Assembly (NCBI GenBank): GCA_965646165.1
Contig: CBFFYP010000023.1
Coordinates: forward strand, 1 to 54,198
Length of the DNA stretch: 54,198 nt
Source of the DNA: MGBC114844 sp910585855
Lineage (GTDB): Bacteria > Bacillota > Clostridia > Lachnospirales > Lachnospiraceae
Direction: 5' to 3'
Part shown: in pieces, positions 34,629 through 43,840 of the stretch
Position numbering within the stretch: position 1 is the stretch's first letter
How the letters are laid out: the number at the start of each line of letters is the position of its first letter
Made by a program: the position numbers and the translations under genes
The notes under the pieces: generated by a model
Seen by the model: the letters and a program-made list of their open reading frames with translations, nothing else
Databases searched by the model: none
What the model was told of the DNA's origin: nothing

Positions 34629-34779
34629 TACACAGCCAGAAACCAAAGGGAGGTCTGCAGAGGGTCATCATTTCCCGTCGGCACTTAGGTGCTGTACTTT
34701 AGCACCTTACGTGTCCGCTACGAGGAAATGCTAAGCGAAAGCGAGCCCGGTGCAGACCTCCCTTTGGCTTCTGGCGTCC
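34629..34779 (+). repeat. 151-nt structured element, copy D
   Basis: TACACAGCC to GGCGTCC. Twenty-four of 25 arm positions are complementary (arms about 34635-34659 and 34750-34775). Core hairpin GGTGCT/AGCACC with one bulged C; GAAA tetraloop flanked by GCT/AGC pairs. It fills the 311-bp gap between the ylxF-like gene and fliK, antisense to operon transcription. Confidence 0.92.
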
Positions 34780-34851
34780 GGCTCGGTTCTCCGCATCTGG
34801 TTGATTCGCCATCCGCTTTTTATTCTCAAGCGAAAACATAATTATTATATT

Positions 34852-35622
34852 TTAAGGTGCTAAAAGCTGTGTCAGTTTTGCAGCAAAAACTGCATCCCTA
34901 GTAGCAATCGCACTTAAAATAGCACTTCTAGCGTCTACTTTCAGACTTCTCAATATTTTTACAACAGTATCCACATCTCCCGTCATTTCTACCATAATCG
35001 CCGCAGCCTCTGCCGCTTCCATCTCTTCAAATGTAGATACATACTCATCATCTAACTTTAACTGCTCAAACCGCTCCATTACCTGACTATAAATCCGCTC
35101 TGCGGTTTCCGAATCCATATTTTCATACCATTGCTGGAAACTTTCCATCATTCCAGCACCATTTCCCAATACCACTTCCTGATAATATCTATCCTTCTCC
35201 TCTTGGAAAGCACGCTGATTTTCTTCAAACACCTGCAGCCGTTCCACAGATGCTCTTAACTCATCAATCTGCGATTCTTGTTCCACATTTTCTTCCTGAT
35301 AGCCCTGAATCTGAAGTTCTAACTCTTTTATGTAATCAATTGCCTCCGAAAGATTTTGATATGGAAGATTATCCTCCTCTACCAATTCCTGATCGGTCGG
35401 ACCTGGCAAAATCAAATTAATAATCGGAACATCCTTAAAAATCGGACGCATCACCTTGGAACCAAAGCCGTTTACATCCAACTTTACCATTACACAGAAT
35501 ATGGTCAGCCATACCAGAATCGTCAGTATTGCGAAAATAATTGTGATTAATTTATTGTCGGATTTTTCTTCCGATTCCATTATATCTTTCCCTTTTTTTT
35601 GGTTCTTTGGTTTTTTCGGCAT
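34852..35622 (-). CDS. MotE-like / YlxF-type flagellar protein
   Basis: 256 residues: an N-terminal membrane helix (LITIIFAILTILVWLTIFCV), an extended coiled coil (about 95-160) and a C-terminal MgtE-N/MotE-like domain (MEAAEAAAIMVEMTGDVDTV, RSLKVDARSAILSAIATRD). Bacillus ylxF holds the same fliJ-ylxF-fliK position; MotE is a chaperone for a motor protein in rhizobia. A FliK or stator accessory role is inference. Good RBS (AAGGGGAGAAG). Confidence 0.8.
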   Translation of the reverse strand: MPKKPKNQKKGKDIMESEEKSDNKLITIIFAILTILVWLTIFCVMVKLDVNGFGSKVMRPIFKDVPIINLILPGPTDQELVEEDNLPYQNLSEAIDYIKELELQIQGYQEENVEQESQIDELRASVERLQVFEENQRAFQEEKDRYYQEVVLGNGAGMMESFQQWYENMDSETAERIYSQVMERFEQLKLDDEYVSTFEEMEAAEAAAIMVEMTGDVDTVVKILRSLKVDARSAILSAIATRDAVFAAKLTQLLAP

Positions 35623-35669
35623 TGCTTCTCCCCTTCTCTATATCTATAAAATTTATTTCATAAAATCTA

Positions 35670-36110
35670 TTACTGATGATTAAAACGGAAACTTACAAGC
35701 TCATCAATCTCTTTCATCTCTTCCGCTGACAATTCCTTTTTATAGCGATCAAATGCATGATCCCGTAACTTTTCCTGTGTTTTTCTCTCTATCATAAGTC
35801 CTGACAGCTTTTCTCTTGCCGCCTCTACCTCATGCTCTGCCATTGCAACCACTCGCTTCTGTCTTCGAATCTGGTCTTCCATAAAACGGATTCCTGCTTT
35901 GGTAATGGCGATTTCTCTAAAGTCCAGCTTGTCAAGCATCCTATCTTTCAATTCCTGCTCATATGCCGCCTTTTGCAGCTTCATCTGCTCTTCTCTCTCG
36001 ACTTCTTCCTGATGCTTTGCTACAGCAAGAGCAAATTCACTCTTTGCCTGATCCTCCAAACGGTATTTTACATTTAGAATACTCTGCATACTATATCGAA
36101 ATTTTTTCAT
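35670..36110 (-). CDS. fliJ: flagellar export chaperone FliJ
   Basis: 146 residues, almost wholly helical coiled coil beginning MKKFRYSMQSILNVKYRLED, the usual FliJ opening. FliJ is the stalk-like subunit of the export ATPase complex and escorts empty chaperones. Follows fliI with a 9-nt gap. Confidence 0.9.
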   Translation of the reverse strand: MKKFRYSMQSILNVKYRLEDQAKSEFALAVAKHQEEVEREEQMKLQKAAYEQELKDRMLDKLDFREIAITKAGIRFMEDQIRRQKRVVAMAEHEVEAAREKLSGLMIERKTQEKLRDHAFDRYKKELSAEEMKEIDELVSFRFNHQ

Positions 36111-36119
36111 TTTTTTAGA

Positions 36120-37442
36120 TTACTCCTCAAAAATTGCTTTTAGCTGTACCAGCACTTCCTCAAACGTATATTTTTCATTTACATCCTGCATTAAAAATTC
36201 ATTTACTGCATCAATTTTTTCTATCGCATAATCAATATTTTTATTTGAACCAGACTTATATGCTCCAATATTAATCAAATCTTCTGCATCGCTGTAAGTT
36301 GCCATTACATTTTTCAATTTTCCGGCAAGTTTTTTATGATCCGAGCCAACTACTTGACTCATTACTCTAGAGATACTCTGCATTACATCAATCGCCGGAT
36401 AATGATTTTTATGGGCAAGTCCTCTTGACAACATAATATGCCCATCTAAAATGCTTCGTGCCGTATCAGTAATCGGTTCATTAAAATCATCTCCATCTAC
36501 CAATACCGTATATAGACCTGTAATCGATCCAGTAGATGAATTTCCAGCACGCTCTAATAATTTTGGCATTTCACTATAAACACTTGGCGGATATCCACGG
36601 GAAACCGGCGGTTCTCCAGAAGCAAGCCCAATCTCTCTTTGTGCCATTGAAAAACGAGTAAGCGAATCCATCATAAGAAGTACGTCTTTTCCCTGATCTC
36701 GAAAATACTCTGCCATCGCCGTAGCTGTCTTGGCTGCTTTTTTACGAATCAGTGCCGGTTTATCGGATGTTGCCACAATCACAATACTGCGTTTCATACC
36801 CTCTTCGCCCAAATCCCGCTCAATAAACTCCCGCACCTCACGTCCTCGTTCTCCAATCAGAGCAATAATATTGATATCTGCCTTTGTATTTCGTGCAAAC
36901 ATCCCAAGAAGTGTACTTTTTCCTACTCCGCTTCCTGCAAAGATACCAATACGCTGCCCCTTTCCAACCGTAACCAGTCCATCTACCGCTTTTACACCAA
37001 GCGGAAGTACCTCGGAAATAATCTCTCTTGCCATTGGATCGGGCGGATCTGCCTCTACCGAATAATACTCAGAAGTTGAAATCACCTCTCCGTCCAATTT
37101 ATTTCCCAATCCATCCAGAACCTGCCCTAACATCTGTTCTCCAACCGGAACTCGCAAAGGCTCTCCGGTATTCTCTACAATCGCCCCCGGACCGATTCCT
37201 TCCACATTTCCATACGGCATCAACAGCACTTTTCTGTCCTGAAATCCAACCACTTCTGCATATACCTGCTGATTTGGATTGTCATGAGAAGTAATGACAC
37301 ACAGATCATTTAAACTGGCATCAGGACCTAAAGATTCAATCGTAAGTCCAACTAATTTTACCACTCTTCCCAATTTTTTGATATAGCTTTTTTCTCCCAG
37401 TTTTCTATACTTTTCCAAATCTATACTCAGACTGCCAACCAC
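36120..37442 (-). CDS. fliI: flagellar export ATPase FliI
   Basis: About 440 residues. Walker A RIGIFAGSGVGKSTLLGMFA, Walker B VLLMMDSLTRFSMAQREIG, and LASGEPPVSRGYPPSVYSEM with the conserved ATPase loops. It hydrolyses ATP to feed substrates to the export gate. The frame opens with GTG at 37451 abutting AAGGCGG, but the GTG at 37440-37442 is 8 nt away and fits better. Follows fliH. Confidence 0.95.
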   Translation of the reverse strand: MVGSLSIDLEKYRKLGEKSYIKKLGRVVKLVGLTIESLGPDASLNDLCVITSHDNPNQQVYAEVVGFQDRKVLLMPYGNVEGIGPGAIVENTGEPLRVPVGEQMLGQVLDGLGNKLDGEVISTSEYYSVEADPPDPMAREIISEVLPLGVKAVDGLVTVGKGQRIGIFAGSGVGKSTLLGMFARNTKADINIIALIGERGREVREFIERDLGEEGMKRSIVIVATSDKPALIRKKAAKTATAMAEYFRDQGKDVLLMMDSLTRFSMAQREIGLASGEPPVSRGYPPSVYSEMPKLLERAGNSSTGSITGLYTVLVDGDDFNEPITDTARSILDGHIMLSRGLAHKNHYPAIDVMQSISRVMSQVVGSDHKKLAGKLKNVMATYSDAEDLINIGAYKSGSNKNIDYAIEKIDAVNEFLMQDVNEKYTFEEVLVQLKAIFEE

Positions 37443-37496
37443 TGTTCTCACCGCCTTGTGTTATCTTTGTGTTATTTTTCCTTTAAAACAGTCCCG

Positions 37497-38300
37497 TTAA
37501 GAGGATAAAATCCGAATATCCCGAATTAAATTTTCCAGTTGTACATCCAAACTGCAGTCAAATACACCACCGTCTGTTTCAATCAAACACTGATTACGTA
37601 CCAGTGCAGCATCTTTTACTATATCTATTTCACTGCTCGACGGTACTCTTTCTAACAGCATCTCTTTATGTTCTGCCACAAAAGGATAATCTTCTTTGGA
37701 TACTCGAACCAAAAACTGCCGGCTGCTCTCAATCCGCATAAAAGCATGATCCACCAGATGGAGCATCATCTCCCGTTTATCCTCTGCAAGTACATATGTC
37801 ACCTTTTGAAATACTTCTAAAATTGTATCCACCAATTTTGGTTCTAACTGTTTTAGCCTCTGTTCATAATCCTGTTCTAATTCCATCTGTTCCTGCATCA
37901 AAGATGCTTTGATTCCGTCTATTTCCTGCTGTGCCTGTGCGATTCCATCCTGATAACCCTCTGCCTTGCCCTGTTCATAAGCCTGCTGTTTTAGCTGCTC
38001 ACCTTCTACTCTTGCCTGTTTTAAAAGCCGATCCGTTTCCTGCCTTGCTGATTCTGCCTGTTCTCTGGCATACTGAAGAAGCTGTGACGACTCCTCTCTT
38101 GCCTTTTCTAATTCTTCTTCAGGAGTAACCAGTTCTTCTACTACTTCTGCATTTAATCCGGCAATAAACTCTCCGTTTCCGCCTCCATTTTGCAGGGAAA
38201 TCCTTATTGCTTTTAATTTTTCCTGTATCAATTCATTATAATCAATAACCCTTTTCTCTTCGTTGCCTTTTACAAAATTGGCTTTTAATAAATTAGACAA
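37497..38300 (-). CDS. fliH: flagellar export ATPase regulator FliH
   Basis: 267 residues. Long Glu/Gln/Ala-rich coiled coil (about 55-165) followed by a compact C-terminal domain (VTYVLAEDKREMMLHLVDHA, ECSLDV-like GGVFDCSLDVQLENLI). FliH forms the peripheral stalk of the ATPase complex, linking FliI to the C-ring. Overlaps fliG by 8 nt. Confidence 0.92.
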   Translation of the reverse strand: MSNLLKANFVKGNEEKRVIDYNELIQEKLKAIRISLQNGGGNGEFIAGLNAEVVEELVTPEEELEKAREESSQLLQYAREQAESARQETDRLLKQARVEGEQLKQQAYEQGKAEGYQDGIAQAQQEIDGIKASLMQEQMELEQDYEQRLKQLEPKLVDTILEVFQKVTYVLAEDKREMMLHLVDHAFMRIESSRQFLVRVSKEDYPFVAEHKEMLLERVPSSSEIDIVKDAALVRNQCLIETDGGVFDCSLDVQLENLIRDIRILSS

Positions 38301-39312
38301 TCAGTTCGTCACCTCCGTCACCACGGGCGATTACAATTTCTCCTGCATCCTCTAACTTACGAATCACATTTACAATCTTCTGCTGTGCTTCTTCTACATC
38401 TTTCATACGGACAGGACCCATAAATTCCATATCTTCCTGAATCATCGTAGCCAGACGCTTTGATAAGTTATTAAAAATTACATTTCTTACTTCTTCATTT
38501 GCACTCTTTAAAGCAATTCCTAAATCAGCATTATCCACATCACGCAGCACACGCTGAATCGTTCTGTCGTCCAAAGAAAGGATATCTTCGAATACGAACA
38601 TCTTTCTGCGGATCTCGTCTGCCAATTCTGGTTCTTCTAGTTCCAGACTTTCCATAATATGCTTTTCTGTGCCTCGATCTACTGTATTTAAAATATCTAC
38701 AATGGCATTGACACCGCCGACCACCGTGTAATCCTGATTGACCAAAGATGCTAACTTTCTCTCCAACACACGTTCTACCTCCTTGATAACATCTGGTGAA
38801 GTTCGATCCATTGTTGCAATACGCTTTGCTACATCTGCCTGCTTCTCAAGCGGAAGAGCTGCTACAATCTGCGCTGCCTGCCCTGCCGGCAGATATGATA
38901 AAATCAAAGCAATCGTCTGCGGATGCTCATCCTGAATAAAGTTCAAAAGCTGGCTTGCTTCCGTCTTACGGATAAATTCAAATGGGCGCACCTGCAAAGA
39001 AGAAGTCAGTTTACTAATTACCATCATTGCCTTTTCAGAACCAAGTGCCTTTTCCAACAGATCCTTTGCATAGTTAATACCACCCTCTGCAATATACTGC
39101 TGAGCCAAACAGACTTCATAAAACTCATTGATTACATCTTCCTTTATCTTTGGTGATACGCTTCTGGTATTTGCAATTTCCAGTGTAAGCTGTTCAATTT
39201 CATCTTCTTTTAAATGCTTAAATATCGTAGCCGATTTTTCCGGTCCTAAAGAAATCAGCAAAATCGCCGCTTTCTGTACGCCGCTTAAACTCTCATTATC
39301 TTTATCTGCCAT
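38293..39312 (-). CDS. fliG: flagellar switch protein FliG
   Basis: 339 residues, normal length. SGVQKAAILLISLGPEKSAT at the N-terminus, the EHPQTIALILSYLPAGQAAQ middle domain and the C-terminal charged helix (VFEDILSLDDRTIQRVLRDV) that contacts MotA. Rotor torque-generating subunit. Between fliF and fliH. Confidence 0.97.
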   Translation of the reverse strand: MADKDNESLSGVQKAAILLISLGPEKSATIFKHLKEDEIEQLTLEIANTRSVSPKIKEDVINEFYEVCLAQQYIAEGGINYAKDLLEKALGSEKAMMVISKLTSSLQVRPFEFIRKTEASQLLNFIQDEHPQTIALILSYLPAGQAAQIVAALPLEKQADVAKRIATMDRTSPDVIKEVERVLERKLASLVNQDYTVVGGVNAIVDILNTVDRGTEKHIMESLELEEPELADEIRRKMFVFEDILSLDDRTIQRVLRDVDNADLGIALKSANEEVRNVIFNNLSKRLATMIQEDMEFMGPVRMKDVEEAQQKIVNVIRKLEDAGEIVIARGDGGDELIV

Positions 39313-39337
39313 AATTTACTCCCTCGATTTCTGTTCC

Positions 39338-40954
39338 TTAATCCCATCCACTGTCTAACCAGTTCCGCAAAAGCAGTGCAACGGCATCCGGGTTTTCGTC
39401 CACAAACTTTTCGATTGCTCTTCTTGCTTCTGATTTGTCCTGAAGGTCAATATCTTCAAGCGGCGGCTCAGTCGTTGCAGACAGCAAATCTTCCACTGAT
39501 AATTCTGGCTCGGTTTCCACCACTTCTTCTTTTCTGGTACTTCTCCAAACCACAAAGGCAAGCAGCAGTACAATCAATAAAAATACAATAATCTGCAGAT
39601 AGTTGCTGATATCAAATGCTTCCTCTTCTTCTGTCCGTACATAAAACGGTTCGGTATAAGCAATAATCGTAATCCGATCTTCTGCAATACCAGTTGCATT
39701 GGATACCATTGTATAGAGATCCGGACTTACCGTTGCCACTTCCGGCTCACTATGAAATGCCTGATACTCCTCATAGGTCGTTTCTTCTAAAAGTCCCAAA
39801 ATTCGAAGTGTTTCTTCGTCATAAATCCGATATTTCCGAAGTGCAATCGAAATACTAGAACCTGCTAGATCCACTACACCACTCGCTCCTTTGACTTCCT
39901 TAATCGACTCATCAAGTGCATACGCTATCTGTTCTGTTCTAGAAGAACTCGTTCCGTTTGTCATCTCATACTCATATGTAGTCACATCATCCGAATCATT
40001 CGATGCCGTCCCCGGTACTCCGCCCGGACCATTCTGATTTTCTGTTTCCTGAAGATAATAATCTCTAATATACCCAGTCTTTCTGTCCTCTGGAATAGAA
40101 TAGTGGATATCTGTTGTTGTACTCTGACTAAAATCCACACTTAAATTTGCCGTTGTCTTAATTGTGTCAGTAATTCCAAGTGAAAGAAACAAATCTGACA
40201 CCTTTCCTTCCAGCGTCTGTTCCAACTGTTCTTTTGCCGAAAGCTGACTAGAAATTACAATGCTCTGTGCATCCCCTTCCATTCCTCCGGCAAATACTAC
40301 ATTTGCATTAGAATCTAAAATAATAATATGATCTGTTGTTTCATTTCCGACCATATAAGCAATTGACTTTGCCAAAGATTCCCCTGCTCCCGACGGCAAA
40401 CTTTCTGTCAATGTAATCGTAACATTTGCCGTTGTTTCTTCATTTTTACTTAATACAGTATAAGAGGTTTCCGGAACATAAATTTCACACGATGCCTCAC
40501 TAATATAAGAAATGCTTTCAAGCATCTGTTCAATCCGGCTCTCTTTATAAATCTTTTCCTGAAGCTTTCTCTTTGATTCCGTAGTAGGAATCATCCCTTC
40601 ATTTCCAAATAAATCCTCATAAGAATATCCTGACTTCGGAATATTATTCTGTGCAAGCAGTAAAGTTGCATTTGACAAATCATCTTCTGCTATGGAAAAT
40701 GTCAGTGTATCATCAGACATCTCATATTTGGTAAAACCATTTTCATCAAGCAAAGTTTTTACAGCTGCAGCATCAGATGCCGTTTCTAACTTAATCAAAT
40801 GTACAAAATTTGTTCTAGTTAAGGTCCATGCCAAAAGACATAGCGCAAGCACCACTACGGCTGCTACACTGATCATTATCTGCTTTTGCTTTTTTTCAAA
40901 TTTATTCCAATAATCTTTTATTCTATCCAATAGTTCTTTTAGTTTATCAGGCAT
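39338..40954 (-). CDS. fliF: flagellar MS-ring protein FliF
   Basis: 538 residues. N-terminal membrane helix (IMISVAAVVVLALCLLAWTL), ring-building motifs including IPKSGYSYEDLF and RIEQMLESISYISEASCEIY, a second helix near the C-terminus (YLQIIVFLLIVLLLAFVVW) and the FliG-binding tail (IEKFVDENPDAVALLLRNWL). The base on which the motor assembles. Confidence 0.97.
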   Translation of the reverse strand: MPDKLKELLDRIKDYWNKFEKKQKQIMISVAAVVVLALCLLAWTLTRTNFVHLIKLETASDAAAVKTLLDENGFTKYEMSDDTLTFSIAEDDLSNATLLLAQNNIPKSGYSYEDLFGNEGMIPTTESKRKLQEKIYKESRIEQMLESISYISEASCEIYVPETSYTVLSKNEETTANVTITLTESLPSGAGESLAKSIAYMVGNETTDHIIILDSNANVVFAGGMEGDAQSIVISSQLSAKEQLEQTLEGKVSDLFLSLGITDTIKTTANLSVDFSQSTTTDIHYSIPEDRKTGYIRDYYLQETENQNGPGGVPGTASNDSDDVTTYEYEMTNGTSSSRTEQIAYALDESIKEVKGASGVVDLAGSSISIALRKYRIYDEETLRILGLLEETTYEEYQAFHSEPEVATVSPDLYTMVSNATGIAEDRITIIAYTEPFYVRTEEEEAFDISNYLQIIVFLLIVLLLAFVVWRSTRKEEVVETEPELSVEDLLSATTEPPLEDIDLQDKSEARRAIEKFVDENPDAVALLLRNWLDSGWD

Positions 40955-41013
40955 TGTTTCTTCTCCCTTACAGCAGCATAATCAGCCGTCTTGCAAAGCA
41001 ACCCGGCTTACGA

Positions 41014-41325
41014 TTATACTTGAATATTCATAATTTCTCGATAGGCCTCTAAGACCTTATTCTTTACTGCCACAGTATACTGAACAGCCAATTCTGATTT
41101 CGTTAATGCAGTCATCAAATCATTCGCATTATCGGAATACCCCAATGCCATCTTTAACTCTTCTGCCTCTGCTGCACTTGACAAATCATTTGTTTCTTTA
41201 ATCATATCAATCGCAGACTGAAAAATTGCCTCAAATGAAGTATCACTCTTTTTCGTACTTCTCTCCAAAACCTGTGTCAAATATTCTGATCCTATCTGAT
41301 TTACGGACTGAACTGTTGTTGTCAT
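41014..41325 (-). CDS. fliE: flagellar hook-basal body adaptor FliE
   Basis: 103 residues with the FliE C-terminal block DLMTALTKSELAVQYTVAVK then NKVLEAYREIMNIQV. FliE joins the MS ring to the rod. A good GGAAAAGAG-type RBS precedes the ATG. Order flgB-flgC-fliE is canonical. Confidence 0.95.
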   Translation of the reverse strand: MTTTVQSVNQIGSEYLTQVLERSTKKSDTSFEAIFQSAIDMIKETNDLSSAAEAEELKMALGYSDNANDLMTALTKSELAVQYTVAVKNKVLEAYREIMNIQV

Positions 41326-41469
41326 CTCTTTTCCTTCCTCGGCTTATTTGCCATCTCACAAAACCACTGGCAGAGAATCGTACTTTGACCTGTTTTTGAA
41401 CTTTTATCAAATCTTTCTGCTTCACTTGTCATTTTTCACGTTTCTCTGCACAAAACTATCCCCTAACTA

Positions 41470-41919
41470 TCAACTACCTATTTCCAACGCTTTGAGTGCC
41501 ATTGCCTTTGTCGCATTGAAAGCAGTAATATTAGCCTCATAAGCACGTGACGCATCAATTAAATCCGTCATTTCTGTTACTGTATTTACATTTGGGTAAT
41601 TGACATATCCGTTTTCATCCGCATCTGGATGTGACGGTTCATAAACTCTATTCATCGGTGTTTCTGTATCCTCTATAATGGAAGTTACTTTTACACCGTT
41701 TCCAATATAATTATGATTTAATTTTAACTGTGTTGTGAGTGCAGCCTGAAAAGATGTACTGTCCTTTTCCTGAAATACTACATTCCTTCTTACATATGGT
41801 GTCCCATCCTTCGTTCGGGTGGTCTTAACATTTGCTATATTCTCTGATAAAATATCCATACGAAGTCTTTGTGCCGTCATACCAGTTGCACTAATATTTA
41901 ATGCCTGAAACATCGCCAT
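41470..41919 (-). CDS. flgC: flagellar proximal rod protein FlgC
   Basis: 149 residues. N-terminal FQALNISATGMTAQRLRMDI and SENIANVKTTRTKDGTPY; C-terminal MTDLIDASRAYEANITAFNA, TKAMALKALEIG. Proximal rod subunit. Confidence 0.96.
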   Translation of the reverse strand: MAMFQALNISATGMTAQRLRMDILSENIANVKTTRTKDGTPYVRRNVVFQEKDSTSFQAALTTQLKLNHNYIGNGVKVTSIIEDTETPMNRVYEPSHPDADENGYVNYPNVNTVTEMTDLIDASRAYEANITAFNATKAMALKALEIGS

Positions 41920-42008
41920 GGCAATCTTCCTCCTTTTCCAATGTCTTATCCATATATACGTTTGGACCTCCCTGTCCCTGCATCTTTTTTACCAAATATT
42001 TGTTTTTT

Positions 42009-42395
42009 CTAAGTTGTCATCGCTGCTTTTAAACGATTAAATTCACTGTTCAATGCCCGTACCAATGCCTGATATTTAATTTGGTTAGATGCCAACTCCG
42101 CCTGCTCCGCAGCTTCGTCTACATTATTCCCGTCCAACCGATACGAATAATTAGATAAATCCGTATAGGTCTGATAAGCAAGATTTGCTAAATTTACATT
42201 TGATACCCGCTTATCCACAGAACCCAATTTTTTCAGTTCCTTTTCTAAGCTGCTTTCAAATCGAACTTCCTGCCGCTTAAACCCCGGTGTCGTTGCATTT
42301 GCCAGATTATTATTTAATACGGTATTTCTTACCCAGCTTGCATCAATCGCTTTATCCAATATATTCACATAACTATATATTCCGGAATTCAACAT
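42009..42395 (-). CDS. flgB: flagellar proximal rod protein FlgB
   Basis: 128 residues. Rod signature VRNTVLNNNLANATTPGFKR and C-terminal DEAAEQAELASNQIKYQALV. First gene of the fla/che operon; an RBS (GAGGAGGG) lies close upstream of the ATG, and a sigma-A promoter about 95 nt further. Confidence 0.96.
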   Translation of the reverse strand: MLNSGIYSYVNILDKAIDASWVRNTVLNNNLANATTPGFKRQEVRFESSLEKELKKLGSVDKRVSNVNLANLAYQTYTDLSNYSYRLDGNNVDEAAEQAELASNQIKYQALVRALNSEFNRLKAAMTT

Positions 42396-42489
42396 AAGTC
42401 CCTCCTCTTATCCTCTTTTCTTTTTCATACAGCCTGTTACACTCTGTATCCTTATAAATTTTCGTTCTTTTACGATTTTGCATAGTTCT

Positions 42490-42518
42490 ATTATAATTTA
42501 AGTTTTCAAATCCTACAA
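42490..42518 (-). promoter_or_regulatory. predicted sigma-A promoter of the fla/che operon
   Basis: Minus-strand TTGTAG (42513-42518) and TATAAT (42490-42495) are 17 nt apart and about 95 nt upstream of flgB. No second promoter of this quality is seen before fliA, so the whole operon probably depends largely on it. No CodY-box-like palindrome is evident next to it. Confidence 0.7.
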
Positions 42519-42709
42519 GTAGAAATTCCTCATTTTTCTGTAATTGGTACTTATGATATAGCCATTTTGGCTATTTTTCCCATATTTGTCCACAAAGAAA
42601 ATACTTACGCCGTATTATTTATCTTATCTATATTATCTCATTTTTTCATTTTTTTCAACCAAAAAACAAAAAACTTTCTCCTAATCCGTAGGAAACGATT
42701 TTCCAGAGA

Positions 42710-43059
42710 GGGACGCCAAATTCTGGAACGGTGGGCAGTCTGCTGTTCCGGTTTCCAAAAAGCAAGAAGTTCTAAGATTTCTGCATTTTGGTACATCCAA
42801 CCAAACAGACCGGGGCGCAATTCGCCCTCACCCCCAACCAAAACAAAACTAGCATATCAAAAGATTTCACCAACCACAAAAGAATCGCTTCCCAAAAATA
42901 CGGGCTAAACACGCCCCTTTTTTTGCACACCCTGCATGGAAGCAGTGTATGCAAAAAATCTTAGATTTCGAAGCAGAAACCTAAGAACTTCTAACTTTTT
43001 TCCAAAGTCACTGCAGACTGCCCACCGTTCCAGAATTTGGCTGTTTCTAGACCCCGGAA
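42710..43059 (-). repeat. ~350-nt structured element, copy I
   Basis: Minus strand: begins GTTCCGGGGTCTAGAAACAG CC and ends GGCGTCC. Arms around AAATTCTGGAACGGTGGGCAG pair essentially perfectly with the opposite end. Internal helices: CTGC...GCAG hairpin with TTCCAT loop, GGGGCG/CGCCCC with GCCC/GGGC inside it, and AGAAGTTCT/AGAACTTCT. Nearly the same as copy J except in one internal loop. No convincing ORF. Lies upstream of the fla/che promoter. Confidence 0.88.
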
Positions 43060-43491
43060 CAAAAAATAAATTCCTTCTAAACTTTTTTGAAAACCTTTTT
43101 TTTATCTGAATACACGATAATCTTATAATTGTATCATAAATCTTCTATAAATAATAGTAATTTTTTTAAAAATCAGGATAAATTTACAAACTAAAATTTT
43201 TATAAAATTAAAAGTCACATACCAATCAATGATTTTATACTTTTGTAACTTTATAAGTATATCCTATTTCTATCTTTCATTCAACTTTTAGAGATAGATG
43301 TTGCCGGAAAGGGTTAGCTTTCACCGGACACCAGAGTCGATTTCCACAGAAGCCAAGACTTTCTAACCGCTCTCTGAAGTCGCAGACAAAAGACAAAAAC
43401 AAACTTTCTCTTTCTATTGGTTGAATCATGGCAGAAACGATATATTATTACAGAACAAGTCTTCCGCAAAATTTAAACACAATTCTTTTTT
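43060..43491. other. A/T-rich segment between the inverted ~350-nt elements
   Basis: About 430 bp without a convincing gene. It contains scattered A/T-rich promoter-like words and a quasi-palindrome around 43313-43373 (GGGTTAG/CTAACC) with GCTTTCACCGGACA, echoed as GCTTTCACCGGGCA near 30182. Otherwise I see nothing. Confidence 0.5.
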
Positions 43492-43840
43492 GTTCCGGGG
43501 TCAAGAAACAGCCAGATTCGAAAACAGTGGGCAGCCTGCAGTGACTTTGGAAAAAAGTTAGAAGTTCTTGGACTTCTGTTCGAAAACCTAAGATTTTTTT
43601 CACATCCTGCTTCCATGCAGGGTGTGAAAAAAAAGGGGCGTGTTTAGCCCGGAGGATAGGAAAGCGGATAGCTTACGGCTGATAACATCCTTCCTTACAC
43701 CCATTCCGTTTTGGCTGAAATGAGGGCGAATTGCGCCCCGGTCTGTCCGGTTGGATGAATGGAAAGGCAGAAGTCTTAGAACTTCTTGCTTTTTGGAAAC
43801 CGGAACAGCAGGCTGCTCACCGTTTTCGAATCTGGCGTCC
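43492..43840 (+). repeat. ~350-nt structured element, copy J
   Basis: Plus strand: GTTCCGGGGTCAAGAAACAG then CC, ending CTGGCGTCC. Arms AGATTCGAAAACAGTGGGCAGC and its opposite end pair with compensatory differences from copy I. Same internal helices as copy I; the internal loop between AGCCC and GGGCG is wholly different in sequence but similar in length. Inverted relative to copy I. Confidence 0.88.
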
